Made by a program: the position numbers and the translations under genes
Notes under the pieces: model-generated
The model's input: the letters and a program-made list of their open reading frames with translations, nothing else
Told to the model about the DNA's origin: nothing
Database searches by the model: none
Assembly: GCA_002455255.1 (NCBI GenBank)
Contig: DKKL01000038.1
Location: 1 to 15,409, forward strand
Reading direction: 5' to 3'
Length of the DNA stretch: 15,409 nt
Origin: Candidatus Tepidiaquacellales bacterium UBA6667
GTDB taxonomy: Bacteria > Bacteroidota > Ignavibacteria > Tepidaquicellales > Tepidaquicellaceae
In this document: piece after piece, positions 7,424-13,933 of the stretch
Layout of the letters: each line of letters starts with the position of its first letter
Position numbering within the stretch: position 1 is the stretch's first letter

Positions 7424-8382
7424 TGACAATAAAAAATAAAAAAATATTATTAACCGGAGGTGCGGGTTTCATCGGAAGCACTCTTGTTGAAAAATTATTT
7501 AAAAATAATGATGTTTTGATTTATGATAATTTTTCAAGAAATTCACTTCAATACAAAAAAATTGATTTAAGCAAAATTAAAATTGTTCAGGGTGATATTC
7601 TTGATTTTGAATTGTTAAGAAAAACATGTGAAGATTTCAAACCTCAGATTGTGATACATCTTGCGGCTATTGCAGGGATTGATACTGTAATTCTGAATCC
7701 TATCAGAACAATGGAGGTTATAGTTTTAGGCACTTTTAATGTTCTGAAAGCTCTTCAAAAATATTCATCAAAACTTGAGCGTGTAATAGATTTCTCTACA
7801 AGTGAAGTTCTTGGCTCTTACGCATATAAATCAACTGAAAAATCAAACACTAATCTTGCACCTGTTGGTGAAGCCAGATGGACTTATTCCATAAGTAAAG
7901 TAGCAGGTGAACATTTACTTCACAGTTATTATAAAGTTCACGGATACCCTTCGGTTACTATAAGACCATTTAACATTTATGGACCGGGGCAAATTGGTGA
8001 AGGGGCTATACAAATTTTCATAAAAAATGCGATTAAAAATAAACCTATTGAAATTCATGGAGATGGTGACCAGATAAGGTCTTGGTGTTATGTAGATGAT
8101 ATGATAAATGCAATTTTTCTATGCCTTACCAATAAAAAATCTGTCGGTGAAATTTTTAATATAGGAAATCCCAAAGGCACTATCACCATTTCATCTCTTG
8201 CGGAAAAAATAGTTCGACTGTGTGATTCAAAATCTAAAATTAAATATATTCCGAAAAATTATGTTGATGTGGAACTTAGAATTCCCAGTATAGAAAAAGC
8301 TCAGCGACTACTTGGATTTGAGCCTAAAACTGATTTGAATCAGGGTATTATAAAAACTTATAAATGGTATAAAACAAATTGA
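7423..8382 (+). CDS. NAD-dependent extended SDR: nucleotide-sugar epimerase/dehydratase/decarboxylase
   Basis: Protein of 319 residues, normal length for the family. The Rossmann motif TGGAGFIGS is at residues 11-19, followed by HLAAIAG near 79-85. The catalytic Y155-x-x-x-K159 lies in the stretch WTYSISKVAGE. A substrate-side segment reads IRPFNIYGPGQ, and IRSWCYVDDM is a late conserved block. The active-site stretch is STSEVLG (residues 125-131). A glutamate after S-T-S is seen in 4,6-dehydratases and in UDP-glucuronate/ArnA-type decarboxylases (STSEVYG) more than in simple 4-epimerases. The reaction is therefore more likely oxidation-based remodelling of a UDP- or dTDP-sugar than plain epimerisation, but the substrate cannot be read from sequence. 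It overlaps the formyltransferase start by four bases, so the two are probably coupled. Confidence 0.85.
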   Translation: MTIKNKKILLTGGAGFIGSTLVEKLFKNNDVLIYDNFSRNSLQYKKIDLSKIKIVQGDILDFELLRKTCEDFKPQIVIHLAAIAGIDTVILNPIRTMEVIVLGTFNVLKALQKYSSKLERVIDFSTSEVLGSYAYKSTEKSNTNLAPVGEARWTYSISKVAGEHLLHSYYKVHGYPSVTIRPFNIYGPGQIGEGAIQIFIKNAIKNKPIEIHGDGDQIRSWCYVDDMINAIFLCLTNKKSVGEIFNIGNPKGTITISSLAEKIVRLCDSKSKIKYIPKNYVDVELRIPSIEKAQRLLGFEPKTDLNQGIIKTYKWYKTN

Positions 8383-9287
8383 ATTATTTTTTTCTCACAG
8401 GTGGGAAAATGGGTTATGAAAACCTGATATTTATTTATGAAAATTTTCTAACACCTCCTTTTGTCTTTTTCGAGAAAGACGAAACTCTGAAAATTTTTTG
8501 TGAAGAAAATAAAATAAGATATAAAGAGTTTCAACCCGGAGAAAAAATTATTTCATACAAAGAGTTATTTTCAAAATTTGATTTTGGAATCTGCTCCGGC
8601 TTTATGAAAATTGTACCTAAGGAAATTATAGATTCGGTTAAGAAAGGAATTTTTAATCTTCATTGCGGTAAACTGCCGGATTTTCGAGGCAGAGCCCCTA
8701 TTTCGAGAACTATGCTTGCAGGTCTGAATGAACTAACCATAACTCTTCATAAAATGGATTCGGGAATTGACTCAGGTGATATACTCGACGAAGAAACAAT
8801 TAAAATTGATTCAACGGATGATGCAAATGATTTATATAGAAAAGCAACAAAATCTGCTTCAAATCTCATTTATAAAAATCTACATGAAATTGATTCAGGT
8901 TTTTATGAACTGAAACCTCAGAACTTATCTGTTAAACCTGTAGCAAATGGAAAATTAACTCGGGATGAATGTAAAATAAACTGGAACGATGATATTAAAA
9001 AAATTACTGATAAAGTAAGAGCATTAACACTTCCCTATCCCGGTGCATTTTTTGATTTTGATGGAAAAGAATTTATTATTGATTATGCCGTTCCTGCATT
9101 AGATTTAAATCGTGTTAAAAAAATAGATAAACAAAAAACTGAGTTACCGAAAGATAACACCGCTGTTGTTGAATATGTTTCTGATGAAGGAATTCATATA
9201 ATGTGTAAAAATGGAGTGATTATAATTTTGAAAATAAGAGATTGCGAAGATTTTTCTCAATTTAAAAAAGGTGATATTTTAAAATGA
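8379..9287 (+). CDS. Formyltransferase of the Fmt/ArnA N-terminal type, probably sugar N-formyltransferase
   Basis: Protein of 302 residues. It starts at TTG (8379), inside a TTGA overlap with the previous stop; this keeps the first beta strand MNYFFLTGG, which the later ATG would lose. The formyl-transfer core is present: FNLHCGKLPDFRG gives catalytic Asn93 and His95, and HKMDSGIDSGDIL gives Asp131. The usual NxHxSxLP serine is Gly here. A second domain follows, with KINWNDDIKKITDKVRAL and LPYPGAFFDF, matching the C-terminal OB-like domain of Fmt and ArnA. It would transfer formyl from N10-formyl-THF to an amino group. The location among nucleotide-sugar and glycan genes argues for a UDP- or dTDP-aminosugar acceptor rather than Met-tRNA, though no aminotransferase is seen. 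A four-base ATGA overlap joins it to the amidohydrolase. Confidence 0.85.
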   Translation: MNYFFLTGGKMGYENLIFIYENFLTPPFVFFEKDETLKIFCEENKIRYKEFQPGEKIISYKELFSKFDFGICSGFMKIVPKEIIDSVKKGIFNLHCGKLPDFRGRAPISRTMLAGLNELTITLHKMDSGIDSGDILDEETIKIDSTDDANDLYRKATKSASNLIYKNLHEIDSGFYELKPQNLSVKPVANGKLTRDECKINWNDDIKKITDKVRALTLPYPGAFFDFDGKEFIIDYAVPALDLNRVKKIDKQKTELPKDNTAVVEYVSDEGIHIMCKNGVIIILKIRDCEDFSQFKKGDILK

Positions 9288-10024
9288 TAATTATAGATTC
9301 ACATATACATATCGGGCAATGGTCTGAGTTATTTTTTAACTACAACTCAACGGTTGATGAAGCTATTGCAGTAATGAAAAAGGCAGGAGTTTCAGCTGCC
9401 GTTTGTATGCCTGCGGATAATGAACCGAATGAAAAATTATTAAAGGAAACAATCAACAATCCAAATTTCAAATTTTATTTTATGGCTTGGATTAATCCTG
9501 ATGATAAATCATTAGATGAATTTTTAAATAATAATATAAGTCAAATTTCGTTATTTAAAATTCATCCGTCAATACAAAGAAGACGGATTACAGACGATTC
9601 ATATTCAAAATATCTTCAGATTGCTTCGGAATATAAAATACCCGTTGTTGTACATTGCGGCAGATGGCAAGAGATTGCGAGTTATAAATTTTGTCTTGAG
9701 GTTGCATTGAAATATCCCTATTTGAAAATTATACTTGCCCACTTAGGCGGAGATGTACCGTCAATATATCTTGAATGTGCAAGTGAAGTTAAAAAACCGG
9801 AATATAAAAATGTATATCTCGGAACCGAATCTGTCAGGGAGTTTAAGTTTGTGGAAAATGTAATTAAAACTGCCGGTGCTGAAAAAGTAATTTTCGGAAG
9901 TGATTATAATCTGTGTTTGCCTCAAACATTTATACCGATAATTGAAAATATTGATATACCAATCGGTGATAAAGAATTAATTTTCAGCGGGAATATTTTG
10001 AGGTTGCTGGCTACTAAAGTTTAA
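9284..10024 (+). CDS. TIM-barrel metal-dependent amidohydrolase (Amidohydro_2-like)
   Basis: Protein of 246 residues, compact for the superfamily. The metal-ligand pattern is complete and in order: DSHIHIG (H7, H9) on strand 1, KIHP (H94), VVVHCG (H124), LAHLGG (H153) and FGSDY (D207). The chain closes with GNILRLLA, a typical end for this family. Such enzymes hydrolyse C-N, C-O or C-C bonds in small molecules. Lying immediately after a formyltransferase, with a 4-base ATGA overlap, it might deformylate, deacylate or open a ring in the same sugar pathway, but no substrate motif is visible and this is speculation. Its last 11 bases overlap the 3' end of the convergent toxin gene. Confidence 0.8.
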   Translation: MIIIDSHIHIGQWSELFFNYNSTVDEAIAVMKKAGVSAAVCMPADNEPNEKLLKETINNPNFKFYFMAWINPDDKSLDEFLNNNISQISLFKIHPSIQRRRITDDSYSKYLQIASEYKIPVVVHCGRWQEIASYKFCLEVALKYPYLKIILAHLGGDVPSIYLECASEVKKPEYKNVYLGTESVREFKFVENVIKTAGAEKVIFGSDYNLCLPQTFIPIIENIDIPIGDKELIFSGNILRLLATKV

Positions 10025-10343
10025 AAAGCAATTTCAATTTTTGTGAAACATTATTTTTCATATTTTCATTTAGATTTCCAAATTTTTTTGAAACCAAACT
10101 TTTCTCCAATGTTGCTAATTTATGTATTCTTATAACAGACGCAATTTTAAGTCCAATGGAAGTATATTCTTTGACTAAAATATCAAAATTAGTATCATAT
10201 AGTTGACCTGTAATTTTACATACTAAAATATCATCATCCATCGAGTCTGCTAATACTAATGCGGGTCTCTTCTTAATCTCTCTTGAATTGGTTAATGGAA
10301 ATTCTATTAAAACTACATCACCAAATTTATATTCATTCATCAT
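10014..10343 (-). CDS. MazF/PemK-like toxin (endoribonuclease family)
   Basis: Protein of 109 residues, the right size for MazF/PemK. The N-terminal fingerprint is clear: FGDVVLIEFPLTNS, then KKRPALVLAD at about residues 24-33, then ILVCKITGQ. This matches the GDIVLVxFPFTD...KxRPALVL pattern of type II mRNA-cleaving toxins. Met1 (10343) or Met2 (10340) could be the start; both lie inside the upstream antitoxin gene, giving 11 bases of overlap and probable translational coupling. The 3' end converges on, and overlaps, the amidohydrolase gene. The reading frame is intact. Family members degrade mRNA when not bound by antitoxin; activity of this one is inferred. Confidence 0.85.
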   Translation of the reverse strand: MMNEYKFGDVVLIEFPLTNSREIKKRPALVLADSMDDDILVCKITGQLYDTNFDILVKEYTSIGLKIASVIRIHKLATLEKSLVSKKFGNLNENMKNNVSQKLKLLFKL

Positions 10344-10533
10344 AAATCGAATCTATTTCAGAATAACCCTTAAAAAATTCTTCTTTCACAAATTCATTGT
10401 AATCTTTTTCTTCATTCTCTTTAATCAACAAAATAACTTTTACCTCAATACTTTTATGAAATTTCAAGTTTAGATTTTCAGGGATTTTTATAGTATTGTT
10501 TTCAATCAAAGTATTAAATTCGATAGCCTGCAT
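10333..10533 (-). CDS. Antitoxin of the MazEF-like pair (AbrB/MazE-like N-terminus)
   Basis: Protein of 66 residues starting at ATG 10533. The N-terminal half, IEFNTLIENNTIKIPENL followed by a hydrophobic VKVILLI strand, resembles the swapped-hairpin DNA-binding domain of small AbrB/MazE-type antitoxins (pattern: I..ng.I.iPe.l....vkViLl). The acidic, helix-prone tail (ENEEKDYNEFVKEEFF) would wrap the toxin. It lies first in the pair, as in most type II systems, and overlaps the toxin by 11 bases. A 10-bp palindrome just upstream is a candidate autoregulatory site. The small size limits certainty on the family, but the pairing with a clear PemK-like toxin makes the call robust. Confidence 0.75.
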   Translation of the reverse strand: MQAIEFNTLIENNTIKIPENLNLKFHKSIEVKVILLIKENEEKDYNEFVKEEFFKGYSEIDSIYDE

Positions 10534-10554
10534 TTTTTCTATTAATTTACTGAA

Positions 10555-10564
10555 TTGAATTCAA
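10555..10564. promoter_or_regulatory. Candidate operator palindrome in the antitoxin/GT4 divergent region
   Basis: TTGAATTCAA is a perfect 10-bp palindrome, 22 bases upstream of the antitoxin start and about 37 bases upstream of the divergent GT4 start. Flanking ATTAATTT at 10540 and AAATTAA at 10563 add partial outer symmetry. AbrB/MazE-type antitoxins commonly bind such sites to repress their own operon. The AT-rich context makes short palindromes fairly common, so this is a candidate only. Confidence 0.35.
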
Positions 10565-10600
10565 ATTAAATATTAACAATTTTTTGTGAAAACTTAAACA

Positions 10601-11686
10601 ATAAAAAGTAACCCGAAAATATTACATTTAGCACCTCAGAACTTTGCGGGAATGCCTATGGACTTCGTTAATATGCATCGTAAATTCGGTTTCGTTTCTC
10701 GACTGGTTACTTATTATAAAAATACTCTAAAATTTCCTGAAGATATATCACTCAATTTGCCAACTCATACAGGCAAACTTGCAAAAAATTGGCGTGACAG
10801 CAAAATTCAGGAAACTCCTTTATATGCAGATAAACATAAGGAACTGAAATATTATTCTCCAAAAAACCCTATCGAATCAGTATATTTCAGTATTCGTGAT
10901 TTCAGGAATACAAAGAAAATTAATAAAACAATTAAAGAATTTAATCTGAATGATTTTGACATCTACCATTTCGATGGTGGTATGGATTTATTCAGAGATT
11001 CAAGATTTGCATTATCTTTAAAAGATAAAAAGAAAAAAATTGTTTGCTGTTATTTTGGCAGCGACCTGAGGACAAGAGGTGTTTTTAAAACTATGGATGA
11101 TATCTCTGATTTAAACTTAACAGTTGAGTTTGATCATCTTAATATACATAAAAATATTCACTATATTTATTTCCCTTTTGACGAAACTGAATTTAAACCT
11201 ATTCAAAAAAATAATTCAAAACTAAAAATTGTTCACTCTCCAACAAACAGACATTTTAAAGGGACTGACAAAATTATTCCGGTTATTGATGAAATCAGAA
11301 ATGAAAGACAAGTTGAATTTGTGTTATTAGAAAATTTACCGAGAGATTCAGTTTTGGAAATTAAGTCGGGTTGTGATATTGCAATTGACCAGATAGGAGG
11401 TGAATCCGGAGGCAGCGGTTACGGTAAAAATTCACTTGAAACACTTGCAATGGGGCTACCAACTGTAACCGAATTTTCAGAGGACTATTTTAAATTTCTC
11501 GGTGATAATCCTTTTATAAATTCTGATATTACAAATTTGAAAAAAAATTTGTTAAGACTTATTGACAGTGAAGAACTCAGGAAAGATTTATCAAAAAAAG
11601 GAATGGAATGGATTAAAAAAACACATTCGTTTGAAGCAGTAAACAATAGTTTGTTAAATTTATATTCTAAGTATAACATTTGCTAA
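10601..11686 (+). CDS. GT4-like glycosyltransferase (GT-B fold)
   Basis: Protein of about 361 residues if started upstream of the first ATG (10652, 344 residues). The frame is open from 10598. Before that ATG it encodes KILHLAPQNFAG, which joins MPMDFVNMHRKFG to form the first Rossmann strand and glycine loop of a GT-B enzyme, so the ATG start looks too late. In-frame candidates are ATA at 10601 or 10619. The C-terminal half has KIVHSPTNRHFKGTD, then SGYGKNSLETLAMGLPTVTE, equivalent to the family's EGFGL...EAMA.G.PVV donor-binding block, and ends with a typical LRKDLSKKGMEWI helix. It would transfer a nucleotide-activated sugar on the cytoplasmic side. It overlaps the flippase start by 7 bases, so it belongs to the cassette despite the toxin-antitoxin pair upstream. 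Confidence 0.8.
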   Translation: MKSNPKILHLAPQNFAGMPMDFVNMHRKFGFVSRLVTYYKNTLKFPEDISLNLPTHTGKLAKNWRDSKIQETPLYADKHKELKYYSPKNPIESVYFSIRDFRNTKKINKTIKEFNLNDFDIYHFDGGMDLFRDSRFALSLKDKKKKIVCCYFGSDLRTRGVFKTMDDISDLNLTVEFDHLNIHKNIHYIYFPFDETEFKPIQKNNSKLKIVHSPTNRHFKGTDKIIPVIDEIRNERQVEFVLLENLPRDSVLEIKSGCDIAIDQIGGESGGSGYGKNSLETLAMGLPTVTEFSEDYFKFLGDNPFINSDITNLKKNLLRLIDSEELRKDLSKKGMEWIKKTHSFEAVNNSLLNLYSKYNIC

Positions 11687-13122
11687 GTGTTCATCTAAAA
11701 TCATTATTTTCTCAGTCTGTTTTCTATGGTCTCGGATTGATTCTTAACCGTTCAATCGGAATTTTACTTTTACCTTTATATACTGCTTATTTCACTTCAA
11801 ACCAACTCGGAACTTATGCAATTATATATTCTCTTTGGCTTTTTATAAATGTGATTTATCTCTTAGGGTTGGAAACTTCATTTCTAAAATTTTTTATTGA
11901 TGCAAAAACAAAAGAGGAAAAATCTGAAATTTATTGTAATACTTTAACAACTATTTCTTGCACTTCTATAGCGTTTTCAGTTTTAATTTTCTTTTCAGCA
12001 GAATTTATTTCCGGTTTAATAAATTTTGAAAATTTCTATGAAGGTGTTTTTCTTATCAAACTTCTTTCCGTTGTTCTGTTTTGTGATGCTCTTTATCGCT
12101 TTCCTCTGCTGCTTTTAAGGGCTAATCAAAAACCTAAAGTTTATTTCAGGATAAATATTATTACAATATCTCTTAATTTATTTTTTAATATTTTCTTTAT
12201 CTCTTATCTTGAATTAGGAATAGCATCAATCCTTTACAGTTATATAATTTCTTCTTTTATCACTTTTATAATTTCTCTTTTTGTTACTTCGGAATATTTG
12301 CTTCCTTCATTTTCAACTAATGTAATTAAAAAACTTTTGTCATTCGGAAATAAGTTTATTTATATTGGCTTGTTACTCATTCTTATTGATCAATCAGATA
12401 AATTTTTCCTTAAATATTATCTCGGGGAGAGTGCCACAGGTATTTATTCCGCTATTTCAAGACTTGCCGCTGCTATGGGAATTCTCATGGCAACATTTAA
12501 ATTTACATGGACTCCTTATTTTTTAAATCTCGAAAAGTCAGAGGAAAACAAAACAGCAATTTCAAAAATTTTCAATTATTTCGTTTTCACAGGTATGTTA
12601 CTCTGCCTTATTTTTTCTTACTTCATTCCTGAATTAGTGAAAATCAACATATTTGGTTTTTCATTTATTGATGCTGATTATTGGTTGGGATTATCTTTTC
12701 TTCCGGTTATTGTTCTTGCTTCTTTGTTCTCAGGAATTTTTGCATTTTTAAATGTAGCTCCGTTTTTTTCCGATAAGACTTATTTGATATTAATAATAAC
12801 GTTTATTGGATTTATTATTAATCTTATATGTAATTATTTTTTGATACCAATGTTTGAAATTTCAGGTGCGGCTTATTCACTTTTAATTACTTATTTCATT
12901 CTCTCTGTTTTGATTCTCTTCATCTCACAGAGAATTTATCCAATAAAGTTTAATTTTATAAAGATTTTAATCTTATTGCTTACCGGAATAGTTTTATTAT
13001 ATTTAAATTCATCAAATATATTGCTAAATATTGTTTTTATAGTAGTTTATCTCTTAATCTCCTCATATTTTGCAGGTATCCGCCTAAGTCAAGCAAAATC
13101 AATACTTAAACGCTCTACTTAA
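11680..13122 (+). CDS. Wzx-like polysaccharide/O-antigen flippase (MOP superfamily)
   Basis: Protein of 480 residues starting at TTG (11680), seven bases inside the GT4 gene. It has about 12 to 14 hydrophobic helices spread over the full length. The N-terminus FGxGxxxNRxxGxxLLPLYT (here YGLGLILNRSIGILLLPLYT) and DQSDKFFLKYYLGESATGIY near residues 235-254 are typical of the polysaccharide transport (PST/Wzx) branch: the latter is the usual D-x-xxLxxxxG...xG.Y motif. Wzx proteins move undecaprenyl-linked oligosaccharide to the outer leaflet of the cytoplasmic membrane. This agrees with a cassette building a lipid-linked glycan. No Wzy-like polymerase follows. No clear terminator is seen after it. 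Confidence 0.88.
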   Translation: MLSVHLKSLFSQSVFYGLGLILNRSIGILLLPLYTAYFTSNQLGTYAIIYSLWLFINVIYLLGLETSFLKFFIDAKTKEEKSEIYCNTLTTISCTSIAFSVLIFFSAEFISGLINFENFYEGVFLIKLLSVVLFCDALYRFPLLLLRANQKPKVYFRINIITISLNLFFNIFFISYLELGIASILYSYIISSFITFIISLFVTSEYLLPSFSTNVIKKLLSFGNKFIYIGLLLILIDQSDKFFLKYYLGESATGIYSAISRLAAAMGILMATFKFTWTPYFLNLEKSEENKTAISKIFNYFVFTGMLLCLIFSYFIPELVKINIFGFSFIDADYWLGLSFLPVIVLASLFSGIFAFLNVAPFFSDKTYLILIITFIGFIINLICNYFLIPMFEISGAAYSLLITYFILSVLILFISQRIYPIKFNFIKILILLLTGIVLLYLNSSNILLNIVFIVVYLLISSYFAGIRLSQAKSILKRST

Positions 13123-13146
13123 AGCAACACTTTAGATATTTCCCTC

Positions 13147-13175
13147 TTGACAATTAAATTTAATATAGTTAAGTT
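13147..13175 (+). promoter_or_regulatory. Candidate promoter for the 13193 gene
   Basis: TTGACA at 13147-13152 is a perfect -35 hexamer. TAAGTT at 13170-13175, at 17-base spacing, is a modest -10 match. The element lies in the 70-base gap between the flippase and the small secreted-protein gene and would start transcription about 10 bases before the ATG. The same exact -35 hexamer precedes the 344 operon. Confidence 0.35.
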
Positions 13176-13192
13176 AGTGGAAATTTTTAATT

Positions 13193-13720
13193 ATGAAAAA
13201 CTTTTTTTTATTTATTTTATTATTATCGCTTCCTCAGTTTACTTTTTCACAAGCTTCTGGGGAACCTGAGAAATTTGTACCTGCAAACGACAACTTCAAA
13301 GTTACTAATGATTATGAAATGGATGTGGAATCGTTCCTCGGGATGTTTGACGGAGTGATTTCGGATGAATTGATTTATTCAATTGATGAAAATTTACCTG
13401 AAAATCTCGTAGTTGTTAATTATGGAGTTGGAGATTTTGACGGTGATGGGAAGCTTGATGTGGCAGTTTCACTTAGAGATGAAACATGCACCGGAAAATG
13501 TTACAAAGTTATGCTTATGATAAATGATGAAGATGTTGCATATAAAACCGTTGGAGAGCTTTATGCCGACTGGAAAGATACCCCTTATGATGTCGGATTT
13601 AATATTGATGACGGATTGTGCCTTATAACTTACAGAGAAGGTGAAAAATGGAAAAGTGCATATTACCGTTATAATCACACAAATGGTTTAAGAAGAGTTA
13701 ATATGGAATTAACAGAATAA
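13193..13720 (+). CDS. Small secreted protein with a DxDxDG calcium-loop motif
   Basis: Protein of 175 residues with a 20-residue signal peptide ending TFSQ. The mature region contains VGDFDGDGKLDVAVSL: D81, D83, D85 and D89 form a DxDxDGxxD calcium-binding loop as in FG-GAP/VCBS-type or EF-hand-like repeats, here a single copy. C99 and C103 (ETCTGKCYKV) could form a small disulfide. The rest appears to be a mixed alpha/beta fold with no recognised family. No C-terminal sorting domain is present, so it is probably periplasmic. It is flanked by a candidate promoter and a strong terminator and looks like a monocistronic unit separate from the glycan cassette. Function unknown. Confidence 0.8.
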   Translation: MKNFFLFILLLSLPQFTFSQASGEPEKFVPANDNFKVTNDYEMDVESFLGMFDGVISDELIYSIDENLPENLVVVNYGVGDFDGDGKLDVAVSLRDETCTGKCYKVMLMINDEDVAYKTVGELYADWKDTPYDVGFNIDDGLCLITYREGEKWKSAYYRYNHTNGLRRVNMELTE

Positions 13721-13740
13721 TATAATTCAGCCAAATAGAA

Positions 13741-13761
13741 TTTATTGTCATAAACAATAAA
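13741..13761 (+). other. AT-rich 8-bp hairpin in the 3' untranslated region
   Basis: TTTATTGT (13741-13748) pairs perfectly with ACAATAAA (13754-13761) around a 5-base loop. It lies 20 bases after the stop codon at 13720 and just before the GC-rich terminator. No U-run follows directly. It may be an mRNA stability element or a secondary hairpin of a tandem terminator. Confidence 0.35.
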
Positions 13762-13780
13762 AACTACCCTTTCTAAAAAC

Positions 13781-13815
13781 AAATCCCGGTTGGTTACTCT
13801 GCCGGGATTTTTTTA
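13781..13815 (+). terminator. Strong intrinsic terminator
   Basis: AAATCCCGG (13781-13789) pairs perfectly with CCGGGATTT (13802-13810) around a 12-base loop. The second arm runs directly into a T tract that ends near 13814. This is a textbook rho-independent terminator for the 13193 gene. Confidence 0.85.
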
Positions 13816-13933
13816 TATTAAATTATTATAAAGTCATATTGTTCATTTAATTATTGATTAAAAATAACTAAATTGAATCTCCTCAATATTTAGTATCAAT
13901 ATCAAATATTATTAAACGATAAACAATATAACT

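Noticed and set aside
4774..10024. A complete Arn (L-Ara4N lipid A modification) operon
   Set aside because: No ArnB aminotransferase, ArnC-like GT2 or ArnD deacetylase is present; only individual families resemble Arn steps.
10288..10473. Plus-strand ORF of 61 codons across the toxin-antitoxin pair
   Set aside because: Low-complexity F/I/N-rich peptide, antisense to two genes with recognised families.
13469..13678. Minus-strand ORF opposite the calcium-loop protein
   Set aside because: Shadow of a gene with signal peptide and acidic loop; no supporting features.
13872..13887. ATTGA-(6)-TCAAT inverted repeat before the T9SS cargo gene
   Set aside because: Five-base arms in AT-rich DNA are expected by chance, and no clear -35/-10 pair overlaps it.
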